NCBI RefSeq assembly: GCF_016863655.1
Contig: NZ_BOPH01000016.1
Coordinates: 1 to 64,000 of the forward strand
From: Virgisporangium ochraceum
Lineage (GTDB): Bacteria; Actinomycetota; Actinomycetes; Mycobacteriales; Micromonosporaceae
Direction: 5' to 3'
Length of the DNA: 64,000 nucleotides
The translations under genes were made by a program, and so were the position numbers. Position 1 is the first letter of the stretch. Every line of letters begins with the position of its first letter. Positions 34,247-45,028 of the stretch are shown here, in pieces. A model generated the notes under the pieces. It ran no database searches, had not been told where the DNA came from, and saw only the letters and a program-made list of their open reading frames with translations.

Positions 34247-34294
34247 GATCTTGGACGCCTGTGCATCGAATTCGATGCACAATCGTCCAAGATC
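34247..34294. terminator. Perfect palindromic hairpin between convergent genes
   Basis: Arms GATCTTGGACG (34247-34257) and CGTCCAAGATC (34284-34294) flank a perfect 22-bp inner palindrome (34260-34281) centred on GAATTC, with only a 2-base mismatch on each side. It lies 7 bp past the stop of the 33809 gene and 12 bp before the hspR stop, so it can end both transcripts. The GATCTTG ends match the element at 24881. Confidence 0.8.
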
Positions 34295-34305
34295 GCCGCG
34301 CGGGG

Positions 34306-34710
34306 TTACAGCTGGCCCTGGCGCCAGATCACCACTGAGCGCTGCGTGGTGCGGCGCACCAGGTCGCGGCTCGGGAACGCGGCCGAGTTGGTCTCGGCCA
34401 GCATCCGGTGCGCCTCGTCGAGCGCCCGCTCCAGCTGCTCGACCCGCTGCTGGAGCTGCTCGGCCCACTGCTCGAGCTCGATGATCCGCTTGATGCCGGC
34501 GAGGTTGACGCCCTCCTCCTGGGAGAGCCGCTGCACCTCGCGCAGCAGGGCGACGTCGCGGGCGCTGTACCGGCGCCCGCCACCCGGCGTGCGCTGCGGC
34601 TGCACGAGTCCGAGACGGTCGTACTGCCGCAGCGTCTGCGGATGCATGCCGGCCATGCGGGCCGCCACGGAGATGATCAGGACCTTGGCGTCGGCTTCGA
34701 ACTGAGTCAT
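34306..34710 (-). CDS. hspR: Heat shock repressor HspR
   Basis: This is a MerR-type DNA-binding protein of 134 residues. The helix-turn-helix lies at about 13-45 ([23 protein letters not shown]) with the wing [21 protein letters not shown] coiled coil follows, then a short tail. HspR represses the dnaK operon and clpB with DnaK as corepressor in Streptomyces and mycobacteria. It is the last gene of dnaK-grpE-dnaJ-hspR, and its start overlaps the dnaJ stop (ATGA). HAIR operators upstream of dnaK and clpB complete the feedback loop. Confidence 0.95.
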   Translation of the reverse strand: MTQFEADAKVLIISVAARMAGMHPQTLRQYDRLGLVQPQRTPGGGRRYSARDVALLREVQRLSQEEGVNLAGIKRIIELEQWAEQLQQRVEQLERALDEAHRMLAETNSAAFPSRDLVRRTTQRSVVIWRQGQL

Positions 34711-35909
34711 GGCGACCTCCGTCCCTTCGACAGCTCCGCCTCGATGCGCTCCCGACCCGCCGGAGCGGTGTGGGTGGCGAACTCCTCCATCGCCTTGCGC
34801 GCCTCGGGAGACAGCTCCTTGGGCACCTGCACCTCGATCGTGACGAGCAGGTCGCCCGGCGTCGAACTCTTCCGCGGCACACCCCGGCCCCGGACCCGGA
34901 GCACCCTGCCGCTGGGGGTACCCGGAGGCACCCGCACGGTCACCTGACCGTCGAGCGTCGGCACCACGACGTCGACCCCGAGCGTCGCCTCGGCGATGGT
35001 CACCGGAACGGTGATACCGAGGTTCTGCCCCGACCGTGTGAACAACGCGTGCGGCTTGACCCGCACCAGCACGTACAGGTCGCCCGCCGTGCCACCCCGG
35101 TCGCCCGGTTCGCCCCGGCCGGACAGGCGGATGCGCTGCCCGTCGTCGACCCCCGGCGGGATCCGCACGGTGAGCGTGCGCGGCTTGGTGACCGCGCCGG
35201 TTCCCTTGCAGTCGCCGCACTTCTCGTCGACGACCGTGCCGACGCCCTGGCAGTCGCGGCACGGCTCGGAGAACTGGAACGCACCCTGGTTCGTGGAGAC
35301 CAGCCCGACGCCGTTGCACTTCGGGCAGGTGCGCGGCTCGGTGCCCGGCTTGGCACCCGTGCCGTGACAGGTCTCGCACCGCCCGGGCGCCCGCAGCGTC
35401 AACGGCAGGGTCGCGCCCTGCACCGCTTCCTCGAACCCGAGCGCCAGCTCGGCCTCGACGTCGCGGCCCCGGTTCGGCCCGCCGCGCCGGGCGGCGGAGT
35501 TGCCCTGGAACAGCGAGCCGAACAGATCGCCGAAGCCGCCGCCGAAGCGGCCCCGCTCGCCGGTCGTCGCTCCGCCGGCACCGGATCCCTGGTTGCCGAA
35601 CAGGTCACCGAGGTCGAACGGCACGCTGCTGGTGCCGCCACCCGGCCGGGCGTTGCGCCGCATCGCCCCGCCACCGAACAGCGAGCGCGTGTCGTCGTAC
35701 TCCTTGCGCTTCGCCGGGTCGGAGAGCACCGCGTTGGCCTCCGAGACCGCCTTGAACTTGGTCTCGGCGGCCGCGTCGCCCGGGTTCCGGTCGGGGTGCA
35801 GCTCGCGGGCGAGCTTGCGGTAGGCCTTCTTGATGTCGTCGGCGGAGGCGGACCGGGTGACCCCAAGCACCTTGTAGTAGTCCTTCTCCAGCCAGTCCTT
35901 GGAACTCAC
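34707..35909 (-). CDS. dnaJ: Chaperone DnaJ
   Basis: DnaJ stimulates DnaK's ATPase and delivers substrates. The 400-residue protein has the J domain with HPD (residues 39-41), a Gly/Phe-rich linker, four CxxCxGxG zinc motifs ([32 protein letters not shown]) and a C-terminal substrate domain. GTG 35909 has GAGGAGGTGA six bases before it. It is the third gene of the dnaK operon, 21 bp after grpE, and overlaps hspR at its end. Confidence 0.97.
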   Translation of the reverse strand: MSSKDWLEKDYYKVLGVTRSASADDIKKAYRKLARELHPDRNPGDAAAETKFKAVSEANAVLSDPAKRKEYDDTRSLFGGGAMRRNARPGGGTSSVPFDLGDLFGNQGSGAGGATTGERGRFGGGFGDLFGSLFQGNSAARRGGPNRGRDVEAELALGFEEAVQGATLPLTLRAPGRCETCHGTGAKPGTEPRTCPKCNGVGLVSTNQGAFQFSEPCRDCQGVGTVVDEKCGDCKGTGAVTKPRTLTVRIPPGVDDGQRIRLSGRGEPGDRGGTAGDLYVLVRVKPHALFTRSGQNLGITVPVTIAEATLGVDVVVPTLDGQVTVRVPPGTPSGRVLRVRGRGVPRKSSTPGDLLVTIEVQVPKELSPEARKAMEEFATHTAPAGRERIEAELSKGRRSP

Positions 35910-35930
35910 CCGGTCACCTCCTCTGTCTTC

Positions 35931-36619
35931 TTATTCCGGATCCGCAACTTCGACCATCGCCGGCCGCAGCAGCCGCTCGCCGAGCAGGTAGCCGCGCCGC
36001 ATCACCGACACGCACGACGGCTCCGTGACCTCGGCGGAGGTGCGGTGCGCGACCGCCTCGTGGCGGGTCGGGTCGAACGCGTCGCCCTGGGAACCGAACG
36101 GCGTCAACCCGAACTTGCCCAGCGCCGCGACCAACTGGTCGGCGACCGCACCGAACGGCCCGGTCAGGTCACCGTGCTCCCGGGCCCGATCAAGATCATC
36201 GAGGACCGGGAGCAGCACGCCGAGCACCTCGGCGATACCGTCGTTGCGGGCGTTCGCCTGGTCACGGGCGACCCGCTTGCGGTAGTTGGCGTACTCGGCG
36301 GTGATGCGCTGCAGGTCACGGACCCGCTCGTCGATCTCGGTGCGCAGGGCGCCGATCTCGGCGCTCTGGGCGGTACCGCCGGCGACCTCATTGTCGCCGA
36401 CGGCGTCCTTCACCGCCTCAGCGAGCGGATCGCCGTGCACCTTCTCCAGCTTCTCGTCCGGGGCGGCGTGCTTGCCCGCCCCGTCCGGCTTGGAGTGCTT
36501 CCCGGTGTCGCCGTTGCCCGCCGGTTCGCCGGCGCTCGCCTCGGCGGCCGTGTCGACCTTGGCGGCCGGGTCTCCGGCGGCCTCCGGCGACGGTGCTTCC
36601 GAAGAACGTCGGCTGTGGG

Positions 36620-36623
<4 letters not shown>
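35931..36623 (-). CDS. grpE: Nucleotide exchange factor GrpE
   Basis: GrpE releases ADP from DnaK. The 230-residue protein has an acidic, disordered N-terminal extension of about 85 residues, a long coiled coil ([29 protein letters not shown]) and the C-terminal beta domain ending [20 protein letters not shown], the family signature. Its GTG start overlaps the dnaK stop (GTGA, 36620-36623). The long acidic leader is larger than in E. coli GrpE but common in Actinobacteria. Confidence 0.95.
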
Positions 36624-38539
<1,916 letters not shown>

Positions 38540-38558
38540 GGTGGATGATCCTCCGATA

Positions 38559-38579
38559 GTTGAGTGTGCTGGACTCAAC
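38559..38579. promoter_or_regulatory. Proximal HspR operator (HAIR) of dnaK
   Basis: GTTGAGT (38559-38565), seven bases, ACTCAAC (38573-38579): a perfect inverted repeat that matches HAIR with N7. It lies between the predicted -10 and the dnaK ribosome site. Confidence 0.92.
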
Positions 38580-38606
38580 ATTAGGAGTTGAGTCCACCAG
38601 ACGCAA
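38578..38606 (-). promoter_or_regulatory. Predicted dnaK promoter
   Basis: On the minus strand TTGCGT (complement of 38601-38606) and TAATGT (complement of 38578-38583) are 17 bases apart. The -35 overlaps the distal HAIR and the -10 touches the proximal one, so HspR on either would block polymerase. Confidence 0.6.
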
Positions 38607-38607
38607 G
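38587..38607. promoter_or_regulatory. Distal HspR operator (HAIR) of dnaK
   Basis: GTTGAGT (38587-38593), seven bases, ACGCAAG (38601-38607), one mismatch from the ACTCAAG consensus. It starts 28 bp from the proximal site, overlapping the predicted -35 and spacer. Confidence 0.8.
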
Positions 38608-38773
38608 TATGCCTCCCCGTCACCACCTGTGAGGACCGGTACACCAGCGAACGCCGTCCACCAGGGAATATGTGACAGAAGTTGCGGGCAGTCGCGGATC
38701 GTGCCCGGATCGTATTGCCGAACGCCGGGGGTTGGGCTGTTGCGAAAGACCCCGATCGGGCAACCTGTACACC

Positions 38774-41197
38774 GTGACGTCGCCGAGCGATCCCGCACCG
38801 CTGGCCGAACCTGCCCGGCCGCGTTCGGTGACGCCGGTTCCCCTGGCCCGGCGCACCACGAAACCCGCACCGCCCCCGGCCGGTCTGCCCCCGTCGGGGC
38901 CGCCCTCGCCGCAGGTGGCCGAGGAGCCCCCGGTGGCGGACCCCGACGCCGGACAGGCGGCGGAACGGGCGACGGAACCGCCGGCCGAACCGGCAGTGGA
39001 GACGCCGACCGTGGCTGATCCCGGCGGGGCCACGCCGGCCCCCGTGTCGGTGGCGAAGGCGCCGCCGACCGAGCCCCTGCGGGCGGCCGCGCCTCCCACG
39101 GAGCAGTTGCGGGCCGCGGCACCGTACGTCCCGGCGCCCTCCACACGGGCGACCCTGCCGGCCACGGCGCCACCCGCGTCGGCACCGCCGCCGTGGCCGC
39201 CGATCGCCGCCGACTCAAAAGCCGACACGGAGGCCGACACCACCGCAGCGGCGGAAGAGGCGGAAGTGAACGCTGAGCCGGAAGGGGAGACGGTCGAGGC
39301 CGTCGAGGCGGAACCGGCCGCTCCGGAGCCCGCCGCCCAGCCGGACACCGTTCCGGCCGAGGCGCCGACCCGGCGGGAGGAAGCGGAGGCCCTCGCCGCC
39401 GCCCGGCACCAGAACGGGTCGACGGCCAACGGAACCTCGCCGAAGAGCGTCGAGGTCGCGAAGCTCACCGCGTCACTGGTCGGGCTGCGGCACACGCTGG
39501 CCACCTCGCGGTACACGCTGAACCTGCCCGGCGCCGAAGAGGCCGAGGCGACCCGGGCGGCCACCGTCGGCCAGCTCGACGACTACCTGCTGCCCCGCAT
39601 GCGCCGGCTCGACGCGCCGCTGCTGGTGGTCGTCGGCGGATCCACGGGCGCGGGCAAGTCGACGCTGGTCAACAGCCTCGTGCGGGCGCCGGTCAGCCCC
39701 GCCGGGGTGCTGCGGCCGACCACCCGGGCACCCGTGCTGGTCTGCCACCCGGCCGACCTGCCCTGGTTCGCCGGCAGCCACCTGCTCCCGGGAATGGCCC
39801 GCACCTCCGGCCCGAGCACCGACCCGAACTCGTTGCAGGTGGTCAACGCCGCGCACCTCAGCCCCGGCCTGGCGTTCCTCGACGCGCCCGACATCGACTC
39901 CGTCGTCGACAGCAACCGGGCCCTGGCCACCCAACTGCTCGCCGCCGCCGACCTGTGGCTGTTCGTCACCACGGCGGCCCGGTACGCCGACGCGGTGCCG
40001 TGGACGCTGCTGCGCACCGCGAAGGAGCGCGGCACCGTCGTGGCGCTGGTGCTCGACCGGGTGCCGCCCGGCGCCGCCGACGAGATCGGCCCGCACCTCA
40101 CCCAGATGCTGCGTGACAACGGGCTCGGCGGTGCCCCGCTGTTCGTGCTGCCCGAGGCCTCCCTCGACGGCCAGGGCCTGCTCGCCGAGCGCGTGATCAC
40201 CCCGCTGCGGGCCTGGTTCGACGAGCTGGCCAACTCCTCGCAGGCCCGGGCCGCGGTGGTGCGGCGCACCGTCGGCGGCGCGATCGACGCGCTCGGCCCG
40301 GTGGTGGACCGGCTCGCCGCCGCGGCCGACGAGCAGGTCGCGGCAGAGAAGGCGCTGGCCGGCGCGGTGCAGACCGCGTACGCCGACGCCGAGAACGCCA
40401 TCGAGAACGGCATGCGTGACGGCGTGCTGCTCCGCGGCGAGGTGCTCTCCCGCTGGCAGGAACTCGTCGGCACCGGCGACCTGATGCGTGCCCTGCAGGC
40501 CCGGGTCGGACGCGCCCGCGACCGGGTGGTGGCGACGGTCACCGGCAAGCCGGCGCCCGGCAGGCAGTTCCAGGCCGCGCTGGAGTCCGGCGTGGTCACG
40601 CTGATCCGCGGTGCCGCCGCCGACGCGGCAGAGAAGGCGACCACGGCGTGGAAGAACCACCCGGCCGGCGCCAAGCTGCTCACCCCGGAGCTCGCCAAAC
40701 CGTCGCCCGACCTCGACAGCAACGCCCAGCGGCTCGTGCGCGACTGGCAGCGCGGCGTGCTCGACATGGTGCGGCAGGAGGCCGAGGGCAAGCTCAAGAT
40801 CGCGAAGGTGAGCGCGTACGCGGTCAACGCGACCGGGCTGCTGGTGATGGTCAGCGTGTTCGCGGCGACGGCGTTCATACCGACCGGGCTCGAGGTCGCC
40901 ACCGCCGCCGGCACCACGGTCGCCGCGCAGAAGGTGCTCGAGGCCATCTTCGGCGACCAGGCCGTCCGGTCCCTCGCCGAGCGGGCCCGCGCCGACCTGC
41001 TCACGCGGGTCCAGGAACTGCTGAACGCGGAGGCCGCGCGATTCGACGGACCGCGCGCCATGACGATGGTCGACCCACGGACGGCCTGGCGGCTGCGCGA
41101 CTCCGCGACCGACGTGTCGGCCGCCCGGCAGGCCGTGAACCTGCCGGCCGGTGAGGTGCCCCGGCCCGGCCTGATCAAGACGGCGGGAGACAGATGA
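38774..41197 (+). CDS. Dynamin-like GTPase, larger partner
   Basis: This is a protein of 807 residues. The first 220 or so residues are a Pro/Ala/Glu-rich disordered region. A GTPase domain follows, with Walker [11 protein letters not shown] (about 288-297) and downstream dynamin-like strands ([10 protein letters not shown] as a switch-type G3). The C-terminal region (about 680-730) contains a hydrophobic pair of helices, then a charged tail. The layout matches bacterial dynamin-like proteins, which deform or fuse membranes. GTG 38774 has no evident ribosome site. Its stop overlaps the start of the second GTPase, as in the paired DynA/DynB genes that act in Streptomyces sporulation septation. 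That equivalence is inferred from pairing, not proven. Confidence 0.75.
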   Translation: MTSPSDPAPLAEPARPRSVTPVPLARRTTKPAPPPAGLPPSGPPSPQVAEEPPVADPDAGQAAERATEPPAEPAVETPTVADPGGATPAPVSVAKAPPTEPLRAAAPPTEQLRAAAPYVPAPSTRATLPATAPPASAPPPWPPIAADSKADTEADTTAAAEEAEVNAEPEGETVEAVEAEPAAPEPAAQPDTVPAEAPTRREEAEALAAARHQNGSTANGTSPKSVEVAKLTASLVGLRHTLATSRYTLNLPGAEEAEATRAATVGQLDDYLLPRMRRLDAPLLVVVGGSTGAGKSTLVNSLVRAPVSPAGVLRPTTRAPVLVCHPADLPWFAGSHLLPGMARTSGPSTDPNSLQVVNAAHLSPGLAFLDAPDIDSVVDSNRALATQLLAAADLWLFVTTAARYADAVPWTLLRTAKERGTVVALVLDRVPPGAADEIGPHLTQMLRDNGLGGAPLFVLPEASLDGQGLLAERVITPLRAWFDELANSSQARAAVVRRTVGGAIDALGPVVDRLAAAADEQVAAEKALAGAVQTAYADAENAIENGMRDGVLLRGEVLSRWQELVGTGDLMRALQARVGRARDRVVATVTGKPAPGRQFQAALESGVVTLIRGAAADAAEKATTAWKNHPAGAKLLTPELAKPSPDLDSNAQRLVRDWQRGVLDMVRQEAEGKLKIAKVSAYAVNATGLLVMVSVFAATAFIPTGLEVATAAGTTVAAQKVLEAIFGDQAVRSLAERARADLLTRVQELLNAEAARFDGPRAMTMVDPRTAWRLRDSATDVSAARQAVNLPAGEVPRPGLIKTAGDR

Positions 41198-42903
41198 CGG
41201 TAGCGACGAGGATCCGACCGGTCGACGGCGAGCGGTTGGTGTCGCGGGTCACCGCACTGGGCAAGTTCGTCGACCTGGTCGAAACCAGCGTGCCGGCCGA
41301 ACGCCTGCAGGCCGCCCGGACCGTGCTCGGACGCTCGGGCATGCGGCTGTCGCTCAGCGGCGACCACACGGTCGTGGCGCTCGCCGGCGCGACCGGCAGC
41401 GGCAAGTCCAGCCTGTTCAACAAGATCGCCGGCCTGCCGTTGTCGCAGGTCGGGCTGCGTCGGCCGACCACCGGCGTCGCGCACGCCTGCACGTGGGGAC
41501 CGGCGGCGCCGGCCCGGTCGCTGCTCGACTGGCTCAACATCCCCGCCGGCGCGAGGTTCACCCGGGAAAGCGCGCTCGACGGCGACGACGAGGCCGTCCT
41601 GCGCGGGCTCGTGCTGCTCGACCTGCCCGACTTCGATTCGATCGAGAAGGACCACCAGCTCGAGGTCGACCGGCTGCTCGAGCTCGTCGACCTCGTGGTG
41701 TGGGTGCTCGACCCGCAGAAGTACGCCGACAAGGTCGTGCACGACAAGTACCTGGCCCAGTTCCGCACCCACAGCGACGTCACCGTGGTGCTGCTGAACC
41801 AGGCCGACCGGCTCGCCGTCACCGACGTGGAGCGGGTCGCCACCGACCTGCGCCGGCTCCTCGACAGCCGCGGGCTCGGCGAGGTGCCGGTGCTGCCCAC
41901 CTCGGCGATCGGCCTGCCCGGCACCAGCGACCTGCGCGCCCTCCTGGAACGCACCGTCGCGGCGCGGCAGGCGGCCCTCCAGCGCATCGCCGCCGACGTC
42001 TCGGTCGCCGCCACCGACCTCGCGCCGCTGGTCGCCGCGCCGGCCTCGGAGGCCGACATCGACCGCGACTCGATCCGGCGGCTCAGCGACTCGCTCGCCG
42101 ACGCGGCCGGGGTTCCGGCGGTGGTCGAGGCGACCGAGCAGGCCTACCTGCACCGGGCGAGCGCGGCGACCAGCTGGCCGCTGGTCCAGTGGGTGCGCCG
42201 CGTGCGGCCCGACCCGCTGCGCCGGCTGCACCTGCACGAGTCCCAGCGGACCACGCCCGTGGAGAGCGGCGGCGTGCTGCCGCGCCGGCGCCGGTCACCC
42301 GAGGACGACGCGCCGGTACCCGCGACCTCGCTGCCCGGCTCGACCGCTGCCGAGAAAGCGGCCGTGGCGCTGGCCGGCCGTTCGATCGCCGAACGAGCCG
42401 CGGCCGGCGGCACCCCCGCTCAGTTGCCCGACCCGTGGCCGGCCGTCCTGCTCGACGCGGCCCGGTCGCGGCTCGACGACGTTCCCGACGCGCTCGACGT
42501 CGCGATCGCCCGCACCGACCTCGGCCTGGCCGAACAGCGCCGCTGGTGGCGGATGGTCGGCGTGGCCCAGTGGGTCGGCGCGCTGGTCGCGCTCACCGGG
42601 CTGGTGTGGCTCGGTGTGCGGTTCGCGATGTTCGCGATCGGGCTGCCGGAACTGCCGACACCCGAGGTCGGTGTGCTGCCGCTGCCGACGATCCTGCTGC
42701 TCGGAGGGCTGCTCTTCGGGCTGCTGCTGTCGATCGTGGTGCGGCCGTTCGTGCGGCAGGGCGCAAAACGGGCCCGGCGCAGCGCGGAGAAGAAGCTCCG
42801 CAACGCGGCGGCCAACGTCGCGATGGAGATGATCGTCGCGCCGGTGCGGGCCAAGCTGAAGACGTACGCCTTCGCCCGGGACGCGCTCGACTCGGCCCGC
42901 TGA
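41194..42903 (+). CDS. Dynamin-like GTPase, smaller membrane partner
   Basis: This is a protein of 569 residues. The GTPase has G1 GATGSGKSS (about 66-74), G3 DLPDFDS and G4 NQAD, a complete set. After an alpha-helical stalk region, two hydrophobic hairpins (about 450-525) anchor the C-terminus, which ends in a basic helix. The ATG overlaps the stop of the larger GTPase (ATGA). Its last base overlaps the start of the fructosamine-kinase-like gene. It probably forms a membrane complex with its partner. Confidence 0.78.
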   Translation: MTVATRIRPVDGERLVSRVTALGKFVDLVETSVPAERLQAARTVLGRSGMRLSLSGDHTVVALAGATGSGKSSLFNKIAGLPLSQVGLRRPTTGVAHACTWGPAAPARSLLDWLNIPAGARFTRESALDGDDEAVLRGLVLLDLPDFDSIEKDHQLEVDRLLELVDLVVWVLDPQKYADKVVHDKYLAQFRTHSDVTVVLLNQADRLAVTDVERVATDLRRLLDSRGLGEVPVLPTSAIGLPGTSDLRALLERTVAARQAALQRIAADVSVAATDLAPLVAAPASEADIDRDSIRRLSDSLADAAGVPAVVEATEQAYLHRASAATSWPLVQWVRRVRPDPLRRLHLHESQRTTPVESGGVLPRRRRSPEDDAPVPATSLPGSTAAEKAAVALAGRSIAERAAAGGTPAQLPDPWPAVLLDAARSRLDDVPDALDVAIARTDLGLAEQRRWWRMVGVAQWVGALVALTGLVWLGVRFAMFAIGLPELPTPEVGVLPLPTILLLGGLLFGLLLSIVVRPFVRQGAKRARRSAEKKLRNAAANVAMEMIVAPVRAKLKTYAFARDALDSAR

Positions 42904-43760
42904 TGGATCTCGCGTACCTGAAGGCACACCCGTCCCACCTGTCGGCGTTCCTGACCCACCAGCGGATCCGCGAGACGCCCGTGTCCGGCGGGTCGATCTG
43001 CGTCGCGCAGCGGCTGACGCTCGAAGACGGCGCGTCGGTGTTCGCCAAGACGCTCAAGGACCCGCCGGAGGGCTTCTTCGCCGCGGAGGCGGCCGGGCTG
43101 CGGTGGCTGCGCGACGCGCGGGCGGTGGCCGTTCCCGAGGTGCTCGCCGAGCTACCCGACCTCCTCGCGCTGGAGTGGATCGAGCCGTCGCCGCCGACCG
43201 CGGCGAACGCCGAGCGCTTCGGCCGCGAACTGGCCGACCTGCACCGGTTCGAGCCGCCGTCGTCGTTCGGCGCCGGCTGGAATGGATACATCGGCCGGGT
43301 GCCGCTGGACAACACCCGGGTCGACACCGCCTGGGGGGAGTGGTTCGCGGAGTTCCGGCTCGCGCCGTACCTGTCGCGGCTGTCCGGCGACGACGCCAGG
43401 TTGGTCGAACGGGCGAAAGAGCGCATTTCCGACGGGGTCTTCGGCGGCGCCGAGCCGCCCGCCCGGATACACGGTGACCTGTGGCCGGGCAACGTCGTCT
43501 GGGCGGCCGACCGGGCCTGGCTGGTCGACCCGGCCGCGCACGCCGGGCACCGGGAGACCGACCTGGCGTTCCTGGCACTGTTCGGCGGCGCACCGCACCT
43601 CGACCGCATCCTCGCCGCGTATCGGGAGGTCGCGCCGCTCGCCGACGGCTGGCGTGAGCGCGTCGCCGCCCATCAGTTGCACCTGATGCTCGTGCACGTG
43701 GAGCTGTTCGGTGACGCCTACCGCGATCAGGTCGTCGCGCTCGCGCGGAAACTGTCGTAG
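42903..43760 (+). CDS. Fructosamine kinase-like protein
   Basis: This is a protein of 285 residues with the protein-kinase-like fold of FN3K. The catalytic loop is RIHGDLWPGNVVW (Asp as base, Asn as metal ligand), followed by WLVDPAAHAGHRETDLAFLALFG, the DFG-like segment. It phosphorylates fructosamines or ribulosamines on glycated proteins in this family. The N-terminal lobe has FAKTL in place of the ATP lysine strand. ATG 42903 shares one base with the previous stop, so it is translationally coupled to the GTPase pair. The link is unexplained. Confidence 0.86.
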   Translation: MDLAYLKAHPSHLSAFLTHQRIRETPVSGGSICVAQRLTLEDGASVFAKTLKDPPEGFFAAEAAGLRWLRDARAVAVPEVLAELPDLLALEWIEPSPPTAANAERFGRELADLHRFEPPSSFGAGWNGYIGRVPLDNTRVDTAWGEWFAEFRLAPYLSRLSGDDARLVERAKERISDGVFGGAEPPARIHGDLWPGNVVWAADRAWLVDPAAHAGHRETDLAFLALFGGAPHLDRILAAYREVAPLADGWRERVAAHQLHLMLVHVELFGDAYRDQVVALARKLS

Positions 43761-43780
43761 GCGCGGGTACCTTTATCCGC

Positions 43781-44779
43781 ATGACCATGCAGGGGTTGGT
43801 AGACCGCTACGGGCGCGTGGCCACCGACCTACGCGTGTCGCTCACCGACCGGTGCAACCTGCGCTGCACCTACTGCATGCCGGCCGAAGGGCTGGCCTGG
43901 CTGCCGAAGCCCACCCTGCTCACCGACGACGAGGTGGTGCGGCTGGTCCGCATCGCGGTCGAGAAGCTGGGCGTCACCGAGGTGCGGTTCACCGGCGGCG
44001 AGCCGCTGTTGCGTCCCGGCCTGGTGAAGATCGTCGCGGCCGCCGCCGGGCTCGGGCCGCGTCCGCAGCTCTCGCTCACCACCAACGGCATCGGCCTCGC
44101 GCGCATCGCGCACCAGTTGCGCACCGCCGGGCTCGATCGGGTCAACGTCTCGTTGGACGCGCTGAGCGCCGACACGTTCACTTCCCTCACGCGGCGTAAT
44201 CGCCTCGACGACGTCCTCGCCGGGCTGGCCGCGGCTGATGCCGCCGGCCTGCGTCCCGTGAAGATCAACTCTGTTCTGATGCGCGGCATCAACGACACCG
44301 AGGCCGTGCCGCTGCTGCGGTTCGCGCTCGACCACGGCTACGAGCTGCGGTTCATCGAGCAGATGCCGCTCGATGCCGGTCACACGTGGCAGCGGGCCGA
44401 GATGGTCACCGCGGAGGAGATCCTGGCCCAGCTGCGCGGTGCGTTCGAGCTGACGCCCGACCCGGCCCACCGTGGCGCCGCGCCGGCCGAGACCTGGCTC
44501 GTCGACGGCGGGCCGGCGAAGGTCGGTGTGATCGCCAGCGTCACGCGGCCGTTCTGCGGCGCGTGCGACCGCACCCGGCTCACCGCCGACGGCGCGATCC
44601 GTTCGTGCCTGTTCAGCACCACCGAAACCGACCTGCGCACGATGATGCGCGAGGGCGCCGACGACGCCCGGCTCGCCGCGGCGTGGGCCGGCGCGATGTG
44701 GGCCAAGAAGCCGGGGCACGACATCAACGACCTGACGTTCCTGCAGCCCGCCCGCCCGATGTCGGCGATCGGCGGCTAG
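43781..44779 (+). CDS. moaA: GTP 3',8-cyclase MoaA
   Basis: MoaA converts GTP to 3',8-cH2GTP, the first step of molybdenum cofactor synthesis, using a radical SAM cluster. The 332-residue protein has CNLRCTYCMP (radical SAM), FTGGEPLLRPG, and the C-terminal second-cluster motif CGACDRTRL...CLF, ending in the conserved Gly-Gly. No MoaC is encoded nearby. There is no ribosome site before ATG 43781; TACCTT seven bases upstream could drive a leaderless start. It is 3 bp from moaD. Confidence 0.96.
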   Translation: MTMQGLVDRYGRVATDLRVSLTDRCNLRCTYCMPAEGLAWLPKPTLLTDDEVVRLVRIAVEKLGVTEVRFTGGEPLLRPGLVKIVAAAAGLGPRPQLSLTTNGIGLARIAHQLRTAGLDRVNVSLDALSADTFTSLTRRNRLDDVLAGLAAADAAGLRPVKINSVLMRGINDTEAVPLLRFALDHGYELRFIEQMPLDAGHTWQRAEMVTAEEILAQLRGAFELTPDPAHRGAAPAETWLVDGGPAKVGVIASVTRPFCGACDRTRLTADGAIRSCLFSTTETDLRTMMREGADDARLAAAWAGAMWAKKPGHDINDLTFLQPARPMSAIGG

Positions 44780-44782
44780 TCC

Positions 44783-45022
44783 GTGGTGCTCGTCAGGTAC
44801 TTCGCCGCCGCGCGGGCCGCCGCGGGCGTGAGCGAGGAGAAGGTGTCGGCGGCCACGCTGGCCGACCTGCTCTCAGTCGTTTCTCAGGCCCACGGGCCGA
44901 AACTGGCATCGGTGCTGGAGCGTTGTTCGTTCCTGGTCGACGGTCTCGCGCGCCACGACCGAAACGCACCGCTCGCCGCCGACTCGGTGGTCGACGTCCT
45001 ACCGCCGTTCGCCGGAGGCTGA
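44783..45022 (+). CDS. moaD: Molybdopterin synthase small subunit MoaD
   Basis: This is a ubiquitin-like sulfur carrier of 79 residues ending in Gly-Gly, which becomes a thiocarboxylate and donates sulfur to precursor Z with MoaE. The opening VRYFAAARAAAGVSEE and ending VLPPFAGG are family features. The GTG start at 44783 is 3 bp after the moaA stop. The partner moaE is at 62120. Confidence 0.92.
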   Translation: MVLVRYFAAARAAAGVSEEKVSAATLADLLSVVSQAHGPKLASVLERCSFLVDGLARHDRNAPLAADSVVDVLPPFAGG

Positions 45023-45028
45023 ACAACC

